Source: Candidatus Neomicrothrix sp. UBA7388 (GTDB lineage: Bacteria; Actinomycetota; Acidimicrobiia; Acidimicrobiales; Poriferisodalaceae). Taken from it: DNA of 25,412 nucleotides. Both the position numbers and the translations under genes were made by a program. The notes beneath the pieces are model-generated. The model ran no database searches and was not told the origin of the DNA. It was given only the letters and a program-made list of their open reading frames with translations. Shown piece by piece: positions 23,436 to 25,412 of this stretch. Positions within the stretch are counted from its first letter, which is position 1, and every line of letters begins with the position of its first letter. The stretch covers positions 9,909 through 35,320 of the forward strand of contig DKNM01000052.1 in the NCBI GenBank assembly GCA_002470695.1, in the 5' to 3' direction.

Positions 23436-23954
23436 ATGGAGTTACTAGACCCTAGCCACGAACAATTTCCTAATCCGTCGACGGTTCCTAATCGTTTGAA
23501 GACCTTTCGAGGTGCGGTAATTGGTTTGCTGTCTAACGGTAAGGAAAATACTTCACCTTTTTTCGATCGAGTCGAAACCATCCTCCGCGACGAATACGAA
23601 GTTGCCGACGTAGTGCGTCGAATAAAATCTAATTACAGCGCTCCTGCCGAGGACGAATTGATGCGCGAAGCTATGGGTTGGGATGCTGTCCTTAGCGGAG
23701 TCGGGGACTGAGGGAGCTGTTCGTCGTGCAGTTTGCACGACGCAGTCATCGCTGAGCGAAACGGGATCCCTGCCATGAGTATTATGACCGTACCTTTTGT
23801 TGATGCAGCGGAACTTATGGCCCGCGTCCAAGGCGTCCCTGCTCACCCTTTCGCAACGATTGACCATCCAATTGCAAGCGCGGATTCTGAAGGTCTCGAG
23901 GCGCGGGCACGCGCGGCGGTCGAAAAAGCTTTCGCAATACTGACGGCTAACTAA
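23436..23954 (+). CDS. UGSC-motif selenoprotein (in-frame TGA = selenocysteine)
   Basis: Read with TGA 23709-23711 as selenocysteine, this is one 172-residue protein with Sec at position 92. The motif is G-V-G-D-U-G-S-C-S-S-C-S-L-H-D-A-V, which matches the UGSC family of predicted redox selenoproteins. The N-terminal domain reads I-G-L-L-S-N-G-K-E-N, then W-D-A-V just before the motif. The C-terminal half reads N-G-I-P-A, then the V-P-F block and D-H-P-I. All of these lie in one frame across the TGA. A SECIS-like hairpin begins 5 nt after the TGA. Here a second Cys (Cys98) makes U-x2-C-x2-C. GAGG lies 8 nt before ATG 23436, inside the upstream gene. The exact enzymatic reaction is unknown. 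Standard gene callers would give two fragments, 23436-23711 and 23733-23954. Confidence 0.88.
23709..23711 (+). other. TGA recoded as selenocysteine
   Basis: An in-frame TGA between D91 and G93 of the UGSC protein. The family places Sec or Cys exactly here. The reading frame stays open for 80 more codons on the far side, with family-like sequence, before a TAA at 23952-23954. Confidence 0.88.
23717..23745 (+). promoter_or_regulatory. Bacterial SECIS element (predicted)
   Basis: The RNA folds as CUG (23717-23719), a UU bulge (23720-23721), 8 bp CGUCGUGC/GCACGACG (23722-23729 with 23735-23742), apical loop AGUUU (23730-23734), and CAG (23743-23745) closing the lower stem. The loop G at 23731 is 20 nt after the last base of UGA. 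A small apical loop with G among its first two bases, and bulged U in the stem, agrees with bacterial SECIS elements bound by SelB. It lies within the coding region, as is usual in bacteria. Confidence 0.82.
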
Positions 23955-23955
23955 T

Positions 23956-24429
23956 TCACTCCGAAGTAATTACTGCGTAGTCGAGCGGTAATGCGGTCGT
24001 CCTCTTGAGTTCTTCCATCTCGAAAATAGTTCGGACGTCATATAGGGCAACTCTCTCGATCAGTCGCTTATAGAAGTCGTCGTACGACTTCATGTCGGGG
24101 ACGACCACTCGCAGCATGTAGTCGATTTCGCCGCTCGTGCGAAACGCTTCGACGATTTCTGGGAACTCTACGATTGCGCTGCTGAAATCGTCTAGCCACG
24201 AGGCCGAGTGATCGTTCGTGCGAATTTGCACTAGCGCACTTATGTCCAAGGACAATTGAGAGGGATCTAAAATAGCTACCTCGCGCTGAATAATCCCTTG
24301 GTCTCGCAGACTTTGAATTCGTCGCCAGCACGGTGTGGCGGTTAAGCCGACGGCATCACCTACTTCGCGCGATGAGCGCGTAGCATCTGACTGCAGAAGA
24401 TGCAGGATTTCACGATCAATTAGGTCCAT
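23956..24429 (-). CDS. Lrp/AsnC family transcriptional regulator
   Basis: A 157-residue regulator with an N-terminal winged HTH (D-L-I-D-R-E-I-L-H-L-L-Q, then A-V-G-L-T-A-T-P-C-W-R-R-I as recognition helix, residues 1-50) and a C-terminal RAM/AsnC effector domain (about 65-145) containing S-G-E-I-D-Y-M-L-R-V-V-V. Such proteins form dimers to octamers and bind amino acids or related ligands to control transport and catabolic genes. ATG 24429 begins the family motif directly. The TGA stop is one base from the convergent selenoprotein stop. The AT-rich divergent spacer upstream is a plausible autoregulatory site. Its targets could include the selenoprotein run or the DUF6356 gene; this is unproven. 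Confidence 0.93.
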   Translation of the reverse strand: MDLIDREILHLLQSDATRSSREVGDAVGLTATPCWRRIQSLRDQGIIQREVAILDPSQLSLDISALVQIRTNDHSASWLDDFSSAIVEFPEIVEAFRTSGEIDYMLRVVVPDMKSYDDFYKRLIERVALYDVRTIFEMEELKRTTALPLDYAVITSE

Positions 24430-24542
24430 ATCAAGATAATAATGTTTAAAAAAAGTAAATTCAGCAATAAAAATGCAAAAAACCTAGAAAGTAGGATATA
24501 GGCAACAATAACGTTTCGCCGGTCGGCCCCTACGATCCTGAT
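24430..24542. promoter_or_regulatory. AT-rich divergent promoter region (Lrp / DUF6356)
   Basis: A 113-bp spacer whose Lrp-proximal 70 bases are strikingly A/T-rich with A-tracts, unlike the rest of the window, while the DUF6356-proximal part is balanced. A-tract DNA of this kind is typical of Lrp-type autoregulatory sites. I could not fix -35/-10 boxes. Confidence 0.4.
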
Positions 24543-24800
24543 ATGCGCCTTCGGGGATTTTTTACTGACCACCCAACTTCGGTTGGCGAATCCTACGGTG
24601 AGCATTTTGTCTTCGCTATCCGATTTGCTCGTGCAACAGCGGGCGCATCACTAGCTGCCGCTGTACATGCCGTTTTCCCGCATCTTTTCCAGACAACTGC
24701 TAGTTCAAAGATTCGCGAGCTGCATTCATTGATGGAATCTGGCCCGCGAGCCCATGTAACTGAGGAACTGGCTGACAAGCAAAATAGTCTTTCGAGATAA
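24543..24800 (+). CDS. DUF6356-like small protein
   Basis: An 85-residue protein opening with F-F-T-D-H-P-T-S-V-G-E-S-Y-G-E-H-F, which matches DUF6356 proteins as I recall them. A hydrophobic helix (about 22-50, A-G-A-S-L-A-A-A-V-H-A-V-F-P) follows, then S-K-I-R-E-L-H near 55-61. Members are short and functionally unknown, possibly membrane-associated. It is divergent from the Lrp regulator. The glycosylase gene begins 16 bp downstream, so they may be cotranscribed. ATG 24543 is the only start that keeps the family motif. Confidence 0.8.
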   Translation: MRLRGFFTDHPTSVGESYGEHFVFAIRFARATAGASLAAAVHAVFPHLFQTTASSKIRELHSLMESGPRAHVTEELADKQNSLSR

Positions 24801-24816
24801 GGGCTATTTTTGAGGC

Positions 24817-25412
24817 GTGACGAGTGGCTTGAAGAATAGACCCGGCGACCTGGTTGTATGTGGGTGGGGTGAAAGTGATCCGCAGTATGCCCACTACCAT
24901 GACACCGAATGGGGCGTTCCGGTCACGAACGATTTGGGGCTCTATGAAAAAATGTGCTTGGAAGGCTTCCAAGCTGGTCTGTCATGGCTGACTATCTTGC
25001 GAAAGAGAGAAAATTTCCGCGAGGCATTTGCAGGATTCCAAATTGAAGCAGTCGCACAATTTAATGAGACCGATGTTCGAAAGTTGCTTCAAAATTCAGG
25101 GATAATCAGGCATCGCGGAAAAATTGAAGCGACAATTAGCAATGCTAGGGCTGCGATAGCGACGATAGAGCAGTTCGGCTCTTTAGCCCGTTTTTTCTGG
25201 AGTTACGAACCAAATGGATACGAAGGCATCCGTGACCTCTCCGCGATGAGGGCTAAGACACCAGAGTCGGAGGCTATGAGTAAAGCACTTAAAAAATTGG
25301 GGTGGCGATTTGTGGGGCCGACAACCTGTTACTCCCTGATGCAGGCCGATGGCATCGTCAACGACCACCTCCATGGTTGCTTTCGTCACGCCGAAATAGA
25401 AGTCGAAAGACA
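24817..25412 (+). CDS. tag: DNA-3-methyladenine glycosylase I (3' truncated)
   Basis: The first 198 codons of Tag, which removes 3-methyladenine from alkylated DNA. The zinc ligands are in place: Cys15 in V-C-G-W-G-E, His28 in Y-H-D-T-E-W-G-V-P (13 residues later, as in E. coli Tag), and His184/Cys188 in D-H-L-H-G-C. Catalytic Glu49 (L-E-G-F) and Trp57 (L-S-W-L) also fit. A TGA directly upstream limits the frame, so GTG 24817 is the longest start; TTG 24829 is an alternative. The product runs off the window edge a few residues from the expected end. It lies 16 bp after the DUF6356 gene. Confidence 0.9.
   Translation, partial: MTSGLKNRPGDLVVCGWGESDPQYAHYHDTEWGVPVTNDLGLYEKMCLEGFQAGLSWLTILRKRENFREAFAGFQIEAVAQFNETDVRKLLQNSGIIRHRGKIEATISNARAAIATIEQFGSLARFFWSYEPNGYEGIRDLSAMRAKTPESEAMSKALKKLGWRFVGPTTCYSLMQADGIVNDHLHGCFRHAEIEVER

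Noticed and set aside
23120..23581. 153-codon minus-strand open frame
   Set aside because: It lies opposite the junction of the CxxC-ended gene and the selenoprotein gene, is rich in Ser/Pro/Arg typical of antisense shadows, and has no motif.
23436..23711. A complete 91-residue protein or a pseudogene ended by nonsense TGA
   Set aside because: The TGA falls exactly on the family's Sec position, is followed by a SECIS-like hairpin, and the downstream frame keeps family-like sequence with no other disruption.
23733..23954. A separate 73-codon gene starting at TTG 23733
   Set aside because: It is the same frame as 23436-23711, has no ribosome site, and starts inside the SECIS-like loop. It is better read as the C-terminal half of the selenoprotein.
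24430..24500. Replication origin suggested by the AT-rich stretch
   Set aside because: The stretch is short, has no DnaA-box cluster and no dnaA/dnaN neighbours; a promoter of the Lrp gene explains it better.
1..25412. CRISPR arrays, tRNA/rRNA genes, insertion sequences, prophage or toxin-antitoxin genes
   Set aside because: All intergenic gaps are shorter than 140 bp. I found no repeated spacers, cloverleaf-like sequence, transposase motif or inverted terminal repeat.

Overview
The window looks like a piece of a chromosome from an actinobacterium-type organism, most likely a free-living aquatic or marine member of the Acidimicrobiia. The clues are an F420-dependent LLM oxidoreductase, an SCO6745-type protein, mid-range GC, very short intergenic gaps, and many CoA-ester and small-molecule catabolic families. 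The taxonomic call is inference; there is no rRNA or other decisive marker. I see no tRNA, CRISPR array, insertion sequence or phage gene. No gene-free stretch exceeds 300 bases; the longest are divergent spacers of about 100-135 bp.

Layout. 1-2391 (+): the 3' part of an esterase, an ACMSD-type amidohydrolase and a dienelactone hydrolase. 2396-3280 (-): a two-domain MaoC-like hydratase. 3384-7015 (+): a tightly packed run of PlsC acyltransferase, HCx5R phosphatase and two tandem CaiB/BaiF CoA-transferases. 7012-8839 (-): an SCO6745-like protein and a lipoprotein with two FKBP domains. 8974-13666 (+): a Zn-alcohol dehydrogenase, then an F420 LLM oxidoreductase, an acyl-CoA carboxylase carboxyltransferase and a second dehydrogenase. 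13678-15776 (-): GluQ-RS coupled to a nitroreductase-SRPBCC fusion. 15826-18152 (+): an aminotransferase and omega-amidase pair, then a NIPSNAP protein. 18157-19014 (-): an EamA transporter. 19147-19944 (+): an HpcH/HpaI aldolase. 19957-21153 (-): an MFS transporter. 21228-23954 (+): an amidohydrolase, an unassigned conserved protein and a selenoprotein. 23956-24429 (-): an Lrp/AsnC regulator. 24543-25412 (+): a DUF6356 protein and the 5' part of a 3-methyladenine DNA glycosylase I.

The highlight is 23436-23954. Conventional translation stops at a TGA at 23709-23711, but the same frame continues to 23954 and the two halves together read as one UGSC-motif protein. TGA stands exactly where the family's selenocysteine (U) belongs, in the context D-U-G-S-C-S-S-C. 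A bacterial SECIS-like hairpin (23717-23745, apical loop AGUUU) starts 5 nt after the TGA. The gene follows directly on an unassigned gene ending in a CxxC motif, and behind that an amidohydrolase, so the three probably form a redox or hydrolytic catabolic operon of unknown substrate. The selenocysteine machinery (selA, selB, selC, selD) is not in the window and would have to be elsewhere in the genome.

Other points of interest are a second CaiB paralogue lacking the catalytic Asp, a MaoC-like protein lacking the canonical Asp of the hydratase motif, the nitroreductase-SRPBCC fusion, and several operator-like palindromes in divergent spacers.
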